From Rothia nasisuis (lineage in GTDB: Bacteria > Actinomycetota > Actinomycetes > Actinomycetales > Micrococcaceae), in NCBI RefSeq assembly GCF_928381405.1, contig NZ_CAKMSB010000015.1:1-52521 (forward strand): DNA of 52,521 nucleotides. The letters are read 5' to 3'. Positions 34,484 to 43,709 of this stretch are shown one piece after another (position 1 is the first letter of the stretch; each line of letters starts with the position of its first letter). A model generated the notes under the pieces. That model was not told the DNA's origin and did no database searches. It saw nothing but the letters and a program-made list of their open reading frames with translations. The position numbers and the translations under genes are program-made.

Positions 34484-35878
34484 CTACGGTAGCAGGCTCA
34501 GGCGCTCCTCGTAGGTGCGACGCCAGAGGAAGCCATAGAGATGCCCCAGGCAAAAGAAAATCGCACCTGCAATGAGCGGAATAATCAGGGCAACCTGGTA
34601 GCTGTAGGACCCGCTCAAATCGCCTGCCCACACAAAGCCCACAGCAATACCTCCTAGGGAGCAGGCCTGTAGTGTAGAGAGGGCCAAATCAAGGTTCTTA
34701 CGGACTGACAGACTGGTAACCACCGAATCCATCGTGACCAGCGAGATGCCGTAGGCCAGCCCTAATCCAAGGAGGGCAGGAACCATGCCCTGAGCTGAGG
34801 TGGGTAACGACACCGTCATGGCAGTCAGGGTGAGGAAGATACCGCTCACCAGCCAGGCCATCCAGCCGAACATGGGCAAGCGCTCAAACAGGACGAAAAG
34901 GGCCGCCCCTACAGCGCAAATACCTAGCAGGGCAACCAAGAAGCCCGCGATTCCCAGTTGATCAGTGGAGATAGAGTAGGCTATCAGGGCGGCCTGGGTG
35001 GCTCCCAGTGAGATTCCCAGGCAGATAGTTCCAAGCTGAGGAATCCAGAGCAGGGAGCGACTGGCACCTCGCAAGGGCGTGTGACCGGTGGCTTCCGTTA
35101 CATCACGGGGTTCAACCGGCAGGGTTTCGGGCCGCCACAGGATCATAAGTAGGCCCAGCGCATCGATAATAATAACGGCAAAGAGAGCTGACTGGGCAGT
35201 GAGAAAAACAGTGGTCATACCCGCAATGACGGCACCGGCAGGTAGCGCGGTCACATCGAACATAGTCTCAAGTGAGATAGAAGAATTGAGCTTACGGCGA
35301 TCCTTAGTGGTCAGGTACTCGGCGCTCCAATAGGAGCGCATCAGTGCCCCTAGAGGCACCGTAGTCACGCCGGTCACCGCGCACGCTATCAGGAAGGTGC
35401 CGTATGATTCGCTAGAGGTTTCTGAAAAGTGTAGCGACTCAATCATCAGCCAAAGGAGCGCCGCGATATTCAACAGGGTCACGGCGAAGAAGATACGCCG
35501 CTGGCCGTAGCGTTCTGAAATGGATCGGTAAACCGGCACCATGAAGGCGGCGCTCAGTCCCACGATGCCCGCAGCGTAACCACCCAAAGTGGCCTCACCG
35601 TTTTGAACGGCCAGCATCATCATGACAGCTAACATGACCATAGAGGCGGGCAGGCGCATCAGCAACGAAAAAATGAGGAAACGCCAGCCGTGTGAAATGA
35701 GCAGGCTCCGTATCCGAGTGCGGGCATAGCGGGCCGATATGACCAAACGATCGATGCCACTTCGGACGCCGGCGCGCAGGTCAGCGCCCTCTTGAGGGGT
35801 ATGGCTTCGAGAGCTCCGGTAGGCGGAGTCCCCTAGGTGCAGTCGTGATTTATCGTGGGGATTGTGATGGAGGCTCAC
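34484..35878 (-). CDS. MFS transporter
   Basis: A 464-residue major facilitator with about twelve hydrophobic segments, preceded by a polar N-terminal stretch of about 50 residues (MSLHHNPHDKSRLHLGDS). The loop YRSISERYGQRRIFF between helices 2 and 3 is the MFS motif-A region. The start is GTG at 35878, which overlaps the sbcC stop as GTGA, so translation is coupled to sbcC. No substrate can be deduced; the family includes drug exporters. Being downstream of DNA-repair genes probably reflects operon extension and not a repair role. Confidence 0.85.
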   Translation of the reverse strand: MSLHHNPHDKSRLHLGDSAYRSSRSHTPQEGADLRAGVRSGIDRLVISARYARTRIRSLLISHGWRFLIFSLLMRLPASMVMLAVMMMLAVQNGEATLGGYAAGIVGLSAAFMVPVYRSISERYGQRRIFFAVTLLNIAALLWLMIESLHFSETSSESYGTFLIACAVTGVTTVPLGALMRSYWSAEYLTTKDRRKLNSSISLETMFDVTALPAGAVIAGMTTVFLTAQSALFAVIIIDALGLLMILWRPETLPVEPRDVTEATGHTPLRGASRSLLWIPQLGTICLGISLGATQAALIAYSISTDQLGIAGFLVALLGICAVGAALFVLFERLPMFGWMAWLVSGIFLTLTAMTVSLPTSAQGMVPALLGLGLAYGISLVTMDSVVTSLSVRKNLDLALSTLQACSLGGIAVGFVWAGDLSGSYSYQVALIIPLIAGAIFFCLGHLYGFLWRRTYEERLSLLP

Positions 35879-38800
35879 TGGGGTGCTTTCGAGGTTGTCA
35901 GGGCAGAGCCCTGGGGGCTGGCAGTCAATTGCACGTGTTTGCTGATACGGTTTTTCATTTCGGCAACGTGTGAGATAAGACCAATCACGCGGCCGTTCTC
36001 GCGTAAACCGTCAATGGTTGACATGACTTCTTCGAGGGTTTCCTCATCTAAAGATCCGAACCCCTCATCGACAAAGAGGGTGTCTATGTCGATACCTCCG
36101 TGGGTTTGCTGCACCACGGTGGCTAGGCCCAGTGCTAGTGAGAGCGAGGCCATGAAGGTCTCTCCGCCTGAGAGGGAGCTGGGGTGGCGGCGGTCGTTGT
36201 GCCAGGCGTCATAGACATCCAGGCCAAGACCGGATTTCTTGCCGCGGCCCTCAGCCCGGTCGGTGTGTTCGAGGCGGTAGCGGCCGTGAGTCATCTGCTG
36301 CAGGTGCTCACTGGCAGCTTCGGCTACCTCAGAGAGCTGGTGGGCCAGCACGTAGGTGGTGAGAGTCATGCGCAGACTGTTCTCGCCACTCCGCTCCGCA
36401 TGAGCGGTGGCCGATAGCTCACCCACCATGTGAGCCTGCTCATACAAGGCCCGACTTTGGGTCGCAGCGGCGGAGTATCTCTGGCTGATGTCGGTGAGTT
36501 CCTGCTGGGCTCCCCGCAGGCGGACGCTGTGGGTGATAAAGGCGTCCCTGGTACGCTGCCGGGTGCTGATACTGCGGGTGAGCTCGTCAATCTGGGCTTG
36601 TTGGGGCGCTGTTTCACCGGCTTCGGCTCTCTGAGCGAGCGCCCGTAGCGCCGGGCTCGACAGGCGGGAGTTGACGCTGAGCAAGGCTTCCTTATGCTCC
36701 TGTACCTTCTGTTCAAGCGCCTGAGCCCGGGAGGCGGGCAGGGTAGCGGCGTGAAGGGCTGCCCTATCGGTAAACCCGTTCGCGGTCAGGGCCTGATCGG
36801 CTTCTGCGAGGGCCTCAGTGCTCCTGTGTATCAGGCGGTCTGCCTCTTGGCCCGCAGCCACGGTGCGGGCCAAAGCGGTAACCAGGCCCGTAAGAGCAGT
36901 GGCGCGGTCAGTAAAACTAGGGCGCTGACGGTGCGGTTCAAGGGAACCGGTCAGCTCCTGCTGGGTTGTGGTCAGCTCCTGCTGCCTGGTTGTCAGAGCA
37001 AGCAGCTGATCCTGGGCCTGACGCAGACTCTCTGCATCACGTTCAACTTGAGCCGTAGCGTCCTTGGCCTGAGAGGCCAGCAGGATGCGCTGCTGCACCC
37101 GGTCTTGGGCGGTAGCCACCCGATGTTGGGCGTCTATCAGAGCCTGCTGGGCCTGCTCGGGTTCGGGGGCCTCCGCCTGCTGGAGCTGTGTCAGAGCGGC
37201 CTCGGCGGCGGCGAGATTGGTGAGTGCTTTCTGCGCGGCGGCTTCGGTGGCGGCGCGCTTTTCTTGTGAGTCGTTGAGGGCCCGATCGCTGACCTGCTGA
37301 GCCTCACCGGAGTAGGTGGCCGGGGCTGGGTGGTCGGTTGAGCCGCACACTGTGCAGGGCTCACCGTCCACCAGGGTTTCCGCCAGGATTTGTGCCGCGT
37401 TATTAAACCGCTGACGCTGTAGCTGCTCGGCATGGGCGGCCGCCTGCCTGCGGTGGTTCTCGGCGGTCTCGGCAACCTGCCGAGTGCTGGCAACGCGATC
37501 ACGGGCAGCTGCAAGGGCCTCGGACTGGGCCACAGCCTGCTGGGCACGGGTCAAGGCGGCTTCAGCTAAATCAACCTGGGCGGCGGCTCCTTCACTCTTC
37601 TGTAGGTCAGACTGAGTCGACTTGAGGTGCTGCTGGGCCTGAGTCAGCCTTACGGTGGCCTTCTCGGCAGCCTGGGTGGCGAGGGCCTGCTCCTGCTCGG
37701 TCTGAGCCAGTTTGGCGGTCACGGCGGTCAGCTGAGCCTCGTCACGCTCGTAGGCGCTGAGCGTTTCGGCCAGTTCCTTGGCCTGGGCCCCTAGATTCTC
37801 TGCGACATCTTCGGTGAGCCTCTGCTGTAGCTGCTGAACCAGAAGATCAAGCAGGTCAGCTTCAAGAGCTGAGACCTCCAGTGAGGCTCTGGCACGGGTG
37901 GTCTTGTCACGGATCAGATCGGCCTGCTGGCTGGCTCGCTGAACTGCCTGCTGAGCTGCTTGCTCAGCCTGGTCCTGTGCTTTGAGGGCGGGCAGGACGC
38001 TGACGGCCCGTTGGTGAGCGGCGAGAGCTTGCTCTTGTTCAGCAATAGCGGGTTGCTGCTCCACCAGCTGCTGGTGCCGGGCGGTGAGCTCGGCGAAGTC
38101 TTGCCAGTCTTTCATCTGCTGAGTCAGCTCACTCCTGCGGTTGCTCAGCTGTTCTAGCTCCCGGGCCGCCTGCTGTTGGCCTTCATCCAGTTGCGCCGTC
38201 AGCTCAGCCATGTGCGCCAGGGTCTGTGACCAGCGCTCTATCACCGTGGAATCGGCGCTTGGCGTGCTGTGCGCAGTGTCAGCGCCGGCCCCTGCTTCTG
38301 GGTAGCCCAGTGCCTCCCGCGCGGCTTCTAGTTGCGCGGCCTGCTCGGCCCTGTCAGCGCGGGCTTCAAGATCGGCCAGCTCACGGGCAGCGGTGTTCGC
38401 GGCCGCTTCAGCGCTCCTGGCCCGATCCTTGAGCACCTGCTGAATCTGCTCAAACTCGTAGGTTCCAAAGAGCTGTTTGAGTAGTTGTTCACGGTCAGCT
38501 GACGAGGCAACCAAAAACTCCTGAAATTTACCCTGAGGTAGGAGCATCACCTGCTTGAACTGGGCGGCAGTCAGGCCAAGGACGGCATACATGTAGTCTG
38601 CGGCGTCCTTGTGGCGGGTCGCCACCGGATCCGCTCCCCAGGTTCCGCTGGCCGAATCATACTTTTCAATCAGCGATGTGGCCTGTTCACGAATCGTCCC
38701 GGTGCCCCGCTGTTTTGGGCGGTCATAGGCCGGGCTGCGTTCAATACGGTAGCGGCTCTGACCGATAGTGCATTCCAAGTAGACCCGGGGCTTAGCGGCA

Positions 38801-39009
38801 GGGTCAGCAAAGCGTGATTTGAGGTCGGTGCGGCCAGAAGCCGTAGTACCGTACAGGGCGTAACATATCGCGTCAAGAATCGAGGACTTGCCCGAGCCCG
38901 TGGGGCCGTTGAGTAAGAAGATACCCTCTTCGTTCAGTTCTTCGAAGTCAAGGGTGACGGTGCCCGGGAAGGGCCCGTAAGCGAACAGTTCTAACCGGTG
39001 AATCCTCAT
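35875..39009 (-). CDS. sbcC: Exonuclease subunit SbcC (SMC-like ATPase)
   Basis: SbcC with SbcD forms the bacterial Mre11-Rad50-type nuclease that opens hairpins and trims double-strand ends. The 1044-residue protein has Walker A NGPTGSGKSSILDA near residue 36, two very long Gln/Ala-rich coiled coils, a zinc hook GEPCTVCG (C552, C555) at the middle, and C-terminal signature LSGGETFMASLSLALGLA with Walker B IDTLFVDEGFGSLDE. The start ATG overlaps the sbcD stop by 4 nt. Length and the centred hook are as expected. The MFS gene follows with a 4-nt overlap. Confidence 0.95.
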   Translation of the reverse strand: MRIHRLELFAYGPFPGTVTLDFEELNEEGIFLLNGPTGSGKSSILDAICYALYGTTASGRTDLKSRFADPAAKPRVYLECTIGQSRYRIERSPAYDRPKQRGTGTIREQATSLIEKYDSASGTWGADPVATRHKDAADYMYAVLGLTAAQFKQVMLLPQGKFQEFLVASSADREQLLKQLFGTYEFEQIQQVLKDRARSAEAAANTAARELADLEARADRAEQAAQLEAAREALGYPEAGAGADTAHSTPSADSTVIERWSQTLAHMAELTAQLDEGQQQAARELEQLSNRRSELTQQMKDWQDFAELTARHQQLVEQQPAIAEQEQALAAHQRAVSVLPALKAQDQAEQAAQQAVQRASQQADLIRDKTTRARASLEVSALEADLLDLLVQQLQQRLTEDVAENLGAQAKELAETLSAYERDEAQLTAVTAKLAQTEQEQALATQAAEKATVRLTQAQQHLKSTQSDLQKSEGAAAQVDLAEAALTRAQQAVAQSEALAAARDRVASTRQVAETAENHRRQAAAHAEQLQRQRFNNAAQILAETLVDGEPCTVCGSTDHPAPATYSGEAQQVSDRALNDSQEKRAATEAAAQKALTNLAAAEAALTQLQQAEAPEPEQAQQALIDAQHRVATAQDRVQQRILLASQAKDATAQVERDAESLRQAQDQLLALTTRQQELTTTQQELTGSLEPHRQRPSFTDRATALTGLVTALARTVAAGQEADRLIHRSTEALAEADQALTANGFTDRAALHAATLPASRAQALEQKVQEHKEALLSVNSRLSSPALRALAQRAEAGETAPQQAQIDELTRSISTRQRTRDAFITHSVRLRGAQQELTDISQRYSAAATQSRALYEQAHMVGELSATAHAERSGENSLRMTLTTYVLAHQLSEVAEAASEHLQQMTHGRYRLEHTDRAEGRGKKSGLGLDVYDAWHNDRRHPSSLSGGETFMASLSLALGLATVVQQTHGGIDIDTLFVDEGFGSLDEETLEEVMSTIDGLRENGRVIGLISHVAEMKNRISKHVQLTASPQGSALTTSKAPQ

Positions 39010-40151
39010 GCCTGTTCCCCGTTCGTCCGAGCCTCTTCAATCACGCCCGCCAGGTAAACGGTTTCAGGTTCGCTCAGGGGGCGCCCGCGTACGTGCTCGT
39101 AGAAAGAAGCGCACAGCTGCGCTGCGCCCGCCGTCGAGCGGGAGCGTCGGTAGCTGTGACGCGGCCGACTCTCGGCTCCCTCTGGCGCAAAAAAGAGCTC
39201 CTGCAGGTTCTCGTAACGGGCTTTGAGCCGTTCGAGGGCCTGAGCCGGGCGAACCGTGTCTGTGAGTGTAATGCTCACAAAGGCAGACCCAAACTGATCT
39301 ACGGTCTGGGGCATCAGAATCTCATCCAGCGTACCCTTCAAGGTTTTGAGTACCAGATGGGTTTCCCAGGTATGCTCCCGCACGGTCGTTGCTCCGCCGG
39401 CCTCAATATCCACAAGCCACGCGCCTTTACGGTGGTTTTGCTCGCTAAAGGAATAGGCCAGCAGGGATCCCGAGTAGCGCACAGTTTCAATGGGTGCCTG
39501 CCTCCCGTGTAAATGCCCCAAAGCGGTGTAGGTAGCAGAGGAAAACACCGAGACAGGAACGTGTTGCACACCGCCGACCGAAATATCACGTTCAGACTCT
39601 GAGGGCTCTGCCCCCGTGGCAAAGCAGTGGGCGAGCACCACCGTAGCATCGACCTGCCGCTCAGCGGCGTCCCGGTCAACCCGAGCCATTGCTTCTGTCA
39701 GCACCTCGGTATGGCTGGCACCAACACCCCAGCGGTCAGCGGTCGGGCGCGGCTCTAAGTAGGGGATGCCGTAGAAGGCCACCTGAACCCCGCCCTTGTC
39801 GAGAAGGACGGGTGTTCCCACCTGAGTCTGCGAAGTCACCAGGTGCACTCCGGCTACCTCGAGCAGGGACGAAGCGAACCCCAGGCGAATCGCTGAATCA
39901 TGGTTGCCGCTGATTGCCACCACTGCGGTACCAGCCTGAACCAGGCGCTCCAAGGTTCGGCTTAAGAGTTGCACGGTCTCGGTGCGCGGCTGAGCCTGGT
40001 CATAGATATCACCTGAAATCAGCACCACGTCAACTGACTCCCTGATGACCAGCTCAACCAGTTCATCGAGAACCTGTTCAGCCGTAGAGTGCAGGGAGGT
40101 GCCGTGAAAGGTTCGGCCCAGGTGCCAGTCTGAGGTGTGCAAGATACGCAT
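39006..40151 (-). CDS. sbcD: Exonuclease subunit SbcD
   Basis: SbcD is the Mn2+-dependent phosphoesterase of the SbcCD nuclease. The calcineurin-like motifs appear in order in this 381-residue protein: HTSDWHLG (D8, H10), ISGDIYDQAQP, AISGNHDSA, VLAHCF and ALGHLHGRQ. The C-terminal part, ending EARTNGEQA, is the capping and SbcC-contact region. It is the first gene of sbcD-sbcC-MFS. No ribosome site precedes ATG; TAGACT lies six bases upstream, so the operon mRNA is probably leaderless. It is divergent from the ADP-ribosylglycohydrolase gene with only 48 bp between the starts. Confidence 0.95.
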   Translation of the reverse strand: MRILHTSDWHLGRTFHGTSLHSTAEQVLDELVELVIRESVDVVLISGDIYDQAQPRTETVQLLSRTLERLVQAGTAVVAISGNHDSAIRLGFASSLLEVAGVHLVTSQTQVGTPVLLDKGGVQVAFYGIPYLEPRPTADRWGVGASHTEVLTEAMARVDRDAAERQVDATVVLAHCFATGAEPSESERDISVGGVQHVPVSVFSSATYTALGHLHGRQAPIETVRYSGSLLAYSFSEQNHRKGAWLVDIEAGGATTVREHTWETHLVLKTLKGTLDEILMPQTVDQFGSAFVSITLTDTVRPAQALERLKARYENLQELFFAPEGAESRPRHSYRRSRSTAGAAQLCASFYEHVRGRPLSEPETVYLAGVIEEARTNGEQA

Positions 40152-40157
40152 AGCACC

Positions 40158-40163
40158 AGTCTA
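40158..40163 (-). promoter_or_regulatory. Leaderless -10 box of the sbcDC operon
   Basis: TAGACT (minus strand) ends six bases before ATG at 40151. Confidence 0.5.
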
Positions 40164-40186
40164 GTAGGGCGGTCTCCCTGCTCGCT

Positions 40187-40192
40187 TAGAAT
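40187..40192 (+). promoter_or_regulatory. Leaderless -10 box of the ADP-ribosylglycohydrolase gene
   Basis: TAGAAT ends seven bases before ATG at 40200, 23 bp from the divergent sbcD box. Confidence 0.5.
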
Positions 40193-40199
40193 AGGGTGC

Positions 40200-41315
40200 A
40201 TGGACTCTGTTTTTCCTGCTCCCGACGCCCTCTCCCCCGCCTACCGTCTGGCCCTGCGCGGCTCGCTCTACGGCACAGCTCTCGGTGATGCCCTGGGCTA
40301 CCCCGCAGAACTCTTGACCGTAACAGGGCTATATGAGCGCTACGGAGTTAAGGACGCCAGCGAGCTGATGGCCGCGTTAGGTCAGGGGCCCTTACAGGTC
40401 TCGGACGATACCCAGCTGACGTTGGCAACCCTCGACGGGTTGACGGAGGTGCTGGAATGGAACAATGAGGGCCAGGCAGCTGACGAGCTGGCCTGCATCT
40501 GGCTGTCCTATCTGCGCTGGTACACGGGTACTGGCCACCCTGCACCGCCTACCGCCCCCTATTCGCTGCCACGCCCGCTGAACAAGGTGCCCGTCATGCA
40601 GCGGTTTCGCGGCCCGGGCAAGGCCACCTTGGCGGCCCTTGCCACCGGTGAGATGCAGTTTATCTCTAAGAACATCAACCCGCAGGCGCTGGGGACCGGG
40701 GCGCTCATGCGTTCAGCGCCCTTTGGGTATCTGCCGGTGGCCGATGATGCGACAGTGGTGAAGCTAGCTACCCACGCGGCGGCACTCACTCACGGCCACC
40801 CGGAAGCGGTGATTTCGGCGGCAGCCTACGCCCTATTTATCCGCTACCTGTTGGGGGTAGCAGGTAGCAACGTGAAGAAGCCTCTGAGCTCAGCTGCTCA
40901 GGCTGTATTGACCTGGCTGGGTACAATCGAGTGTTCGAAGGCTCTGCCTGGGAATGCTGCCCTCACCATTGCTGCGGTCACCCGGGCCCAGGAATTGGCG
41001 GCCACTGCTACCCCACACGAGGCGGCCCGGCTAGATTTCGGGGAGTTAGGGCTGGCCACCGACTGTTTAGGTTATGCCCTCTACCTGGCCCTGTGCGTAG
41101 AAGACCAGAGCCGCAGCCCCGAAGCCCTACTCCATGCAGTCGGTCTGGCTATCGCGGTGGACGGTGACTCCGATTCGATTGGTGCGCTGGTCGGCTCACT
41201 TTTAGGTGCCCTCTGGGGTGAGGAGGCTCTGCCTCAGAACCTCATTGCACAGGTTGACGCCCGCCAGGCAATTGAGCTAGCGGCTGCTGGCTGGTTCACG
41301 CAACTCGGCCTCTAG
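40200..41315 (+). CDS. ADP-ribosylglycohydrolase family protein
   Basis: A 371-residue all-helical hydrolase of the DraG/ARH family, which removes ADP-ribose from proteins or nucleic acids using two Mg2+. N-terminal GSLYGTALGDALGYPAEL and VSDDTQLTLATL supply metal-binding Asp residues; C-terminal VDGDSDSIGALVGSLLGALWG supplies the remaining pair. The pattern is complete, so the enzyme should be active. It is divergent from sbcDC, which fits a role near DNA damage but does not prove it. ATG at 40200 is chosen because a -10 box lies seven bases upstream; the frame open before it crosses the sbcD start. Confidence 0.87.
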   Translation: MDSVFPAPDALSPAYRLALRGSLYGTALGDALGYPAELLTVTGLYERYGVKDASELMAALGQGPLQVSDDTQLTLATLDGLTEVLEWNNEGQAADELACIWLSYLRWYTGTGHPAPPTAPYSLPRPLNKVPVMQRFRGPGKATLAALATGEMQFISKNINPQALGTGALMRSAPFGYLPVADDATVVKLATHAAALTHGHPEAVISAAAYALFIRYLLGVAGSNVKKPLSSAAQAVLTWLGTIECSKALPGNAALTIAAVTRAQELAATATPHEAARLDFGELGLATDCLGYALYLALCVEDQSRSPEALLHAVGLAIAVDGDSDSIGALVGSLLGALWGEEALPQNLIAQVDARQAIELAAAGWFTQLGL

Positions 41316-41350
41316 AGGCCCGGGATCTCGCCCCCTTGTGCCCCTAGTAT

Positions 41351-42232
41351 TTATGCCGCAAGAACCTCGGAACGGTGGTCCAGGTACCATTCGTCGGCCC
41401 TCTCAACTGCTAAGCGGGTGATGGCCCCTCCCATCCCGTTGCGCATGGAGTAGGCCAGGGATTGGAGGGGCAGTAGCCGGGCCACAATTTGGGCTCGTTC
41501 AATCTGTTCCGTTGTAAGTGCCTTGGTGAGCGAATCCCAACCATAGAAGTTGCCCAGGGCGGCATGATCGACGGCTGGGTCCCCGATAGATGCATGATCC
41601 CAGTCAATGACACCAACAAGTTTGTCACCGTTCCAGAGGATATTGTGGCCAGCAAGATCCCCGTGAATCAGGACGGGGTCAACGGGATCTAGGCTAACAA
41701 CCCGGTCGATAGCTGCCAGAGCTATTTTTTGGGCACCAGAAAGAAGCTGCGGCACGACTTCTGTGCGCAGAACTTCCTCCCAGTTCTCGCGCCCTCCCCA
41801 GTGTTCGTGGACCATATCGAGGTAGGGCCCATAGCCACGGTAGTCGATGCCGTGAATGGCCTTCAATAGTGTAGCCAGTTGCTTGGGCGGAGCCGCCCCC
41901 TGCAGGCGGGGTTCACCTTTAATCCAGGTCAGACCCACAGCGGTGAAGCCGTTGCGGGTGATGACGCGTGTGATTGGCCTGGGCACGGCAAAGGGCAACG
42001 CTGTAGGTAGCCTACGTAATATTTCGGTGCGGCGGGCTACCAGGTAGCCGGTTTGCTGAGTTTTTGCGACGCGAACGGAAAGCTCTGCCCCCATATTGAC
42101 AATGACGTGGGCGGAACCGGTGGTGCGAACGTCCCAACGGTCACGAGGGACGTTGACGCCAGCCTGCTCCATGACCGCAGTGACCACGGGCAAAACTTTC
42201 ATTTGGTCTAGGTGTGCAAGGTGCGCTGCCAT
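41351..42232 (-). CDS. Aminoglycoside phosphotransferase (APH)-like kinase
   Basis: A 293-residue protein kinase-like small-molecule kinase. The catalytic loop is LIHGDLAGHN (H190, D192, N197) and the Mg2+-binding segment VIDWDHASIGDP (D210, D212); AVDHAAL follows as in the family. The N-lobe has the nucleotide-binding beta strands (SAHVIVNMGAELSVRVAK). The group includes macrolide and aminoglycoside kinases but also kinases of sugars and other metabolites, so resistance is not established. AGAGG stands six bases before ATG. It follows rdgB by 31 bp on the same strand, perhaps in the same transcript. Confidence 0.83.
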   Translation of the reverse strand: MAAHLAHLDQMKVLPVVTAVMEQAGVNVPRDRWDVRTTGSAHVIVNMGAELSVRVAKTQQTGYLVARRTEILRRLPTALPFAVPRPITRVITRNGFTAVGLTWIKGEPRLQGAAPPKQLATLLKAIHGIDYRGYGPYLDMVHEHWGGRENWEEVLRTEVVPQLLSGAQKIALAAIDRVVSLDPVDPVLIHGDLAGHNILWNGDKLVGVIDWDHASIGDPAVDHAALGNFYGWDSLTKALTTEQIERAQIVARLLPLQSLAYSMRNGMGGAITRLAVERADEWYLDHRSEVLAA

Positions 42233-42263
42233 AGAGAACCTCTTACAGACGAAACAAGGGTGG

Positions 42264-42896
42264 TTAGGCCAGGGCGGCCTGCAGGTGCGGTATCAGAGCG
42301 GTGAGAGCCTGGCCGCGGTGGCTGATGGCGTTTTTGACAGACGCCGGTACCTGGGCGCAGGAAAGCCCGGCGTATTCTCCGGTAAAACCTTCCGGCGCCA
42401 GAATGGGGTCATAGCCAAAACCGTGTTCGCCGCGGGGCTCACGTAAGAGCATGCCAGGTAGGGTGCCGTGTTCAACAACTTCGAACCCGTCGGGAGTGAC
42501 CAGGGAGGCCGCGCAGACAAACTGGGCGCCGCGGTGGTGGTCTGCGATATCGGAAAGCTGGGCCAGTAGCAGGTTGAGATTGGCTTGGTCGTCACCGTGA
42601 CGGCCTGCCCAACGGGCGGAGAAGATGCCGGGGGCACCGCCTAACACGTCAACGGCTAGGCCTGAATCATCAGCGATGGCGATCAGACCTGTGGCTTGTG
42701 CTACGGCACGGGCCTTAAGCAAAGAGTTCTCAGCAAAGGTCACACCGTCTTCTACTACATCGGGGGCGCCTGCCGCGCCAGCGTCAATAACCTGGGTATC
42801 GACGTCCAGCCCCTCAAGGGCGCCTCGGAGAATCTCTCGCAGTTCACGCAGTTTTCCCTGGTTGTGAGTAGCGAGAACAATGCGTGGGGCCGTCAT
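42264..42896 (-). CDS. rdgB: XTP/dITP diphosphatase (RdgB/HAM1)
   Basis: Hydrolyses non-canonical purine nucleotides (dITP, XTP) to monophosphates, keeping them out of DNA and RNA. The 210-residue protein shows the family motifs [49 protein letters not shown] and [14 protein letters not shown]. Its ATG overlaps the rph stop by 4 nt, the usual rph-rdgB pairing. Length is typical. Confidence 0.95.
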   Translation of the reverse strand: MTAPRIVLATHNQGKLRELREILRGALEGLDVDTQVIDAGAAGAPDVVEDGVTFAENSLLKARAVAQATGLIAIADDSGLAVDVLGGAPGIFSARWAGRHGDDQANLNLLLAQLSDIADHHRGAQFVCAASLVTPDGFEVVEHGTLPGMLLREPRGEHGFGYDPILAPEGFTGEYAGLSCAQVPASVKNAISHRGQALTALIPHLQAALA

Positions 42897-43645
42897 GAGT
42901 TCTCCAGAGCTTCGCGCTGAATCTGTGCCAGCTGGGCAGTACCTTGCAGGGCTAAATCGAGCAGGGAGTTGAGTTCGTCCCGGTCAAAGGGTGCCCCTTC
43001 AGCGGTGCCCTGCACCTCAACGAACGTGCCGTCACCGGTGACCACGACGTTCATATCGGTTTCAGCCCGTACGTCCTCTGCGTAAGGTAAATCAAGCATC
43101 GGGGTGCCATCGATAATACCCACAGAAATAGCAGCAACAGAACCGGTCAGAGGCTGATTTTTAGCTGAGATAATACCTTCTTTTCTGGCCCAGGTCAGGG
43201 AATCAGCCAGGGCAATGTAGGCGCCAGTGATAGCGGCGGTGCGGGTACCACCGTCCGCCTGGAGCACGTCACAGTCAAGCACGATGGTGTTCTCACCCAG
43301 CGCTCTAGTGTCAATGACGGCGCGGAGTGAGCGGCCAACGAGGCGGGAGATTTCGTGGGTACGGCCACCAATCTTACCCTTGACGGATTCACGGGAGTTC
43401 CGGGTGTTGGTGGCTCGCGGTAGCATGGCGTATTCTGCGGTGACCCAGCCGGTGCCCTGGCCTTTGAGCCAGCGGGGTACCCCCTCAGTGAAGGAAGCGG
43501 TGCAGAGCACCCGCGTGTTCCCAAACTCGATGAGAGCTGAACCCTCTGCGTTCTTGGCCCAGCCGCGAGTGATAGTGATGGGGCGGAGCTGGTCGGGGGT
43601 ACGGCCGTCGCCGCGCAGGATGGGTGCTACCATGTTTTCTGTCAT
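42893..43645 (-). CDS. rph: Ribonuclease PH
   Basis: A phosphate-dependent 3'-5' exoribonuclease that trims tRNA precursors. The 250-residue protein has [26 protein letters not shown] at the start, the RNase PH signature [38 protein letters not shown] in the middle (here cited as [11 protein letters not shown], then [15 protein letters not shown]), and [17 protein letters not shown] near the end. Overlaps rdgB by 4 nt. No ribosome site; TAGTCT six bases before ATG points to a leaderless mRNA for rph-rdgB. Confidence 0.95.
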   Translation of the reverse strand: MTENMVAPILRGDGRTPDQLRPITITRGWAKNAEGSALIEFGNTRVLCTASFTEGVPRWLKGQGTGWVTAEYAMLPRATNTRNSRESVKGKIGGRTHEISRLVGRSLRAVIDTRALGENTIVLDCDVLQADGGTRTAAITGAYIALADSLTWARKEGIISAKNQPLTGSVAAISVGIIDGTPMLDLPYAEDVRAETDMNVVVTGDGTFVEVQGTAEGAPFDRDELNSLLDLALQGTAQLAQIQREALENS

Positions 43646-43651
43646 GGTTTC

Positions 43652-43657
43652 AGACTA
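43652..43657 (-). promoter_or_regulatory. Leaderless -10 box of rph
   Basis: TAGTCT (minus strand) ends six bases before ATG at 43645. Confidence 0.5.
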
Positions 43658-43709
43658 ACCTCTGCGACCCCCGGTGCACAAAAAACAAACAGGTGTGTTG
43701 AGTGACTAC

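Noticed and set aside
41351-42232. APH-like kinase as an aminoglycoside resistance gene
   Set aside because: Only the general kinase motifs are present; nothing in sequence or context indicates an antibiotic substrate.
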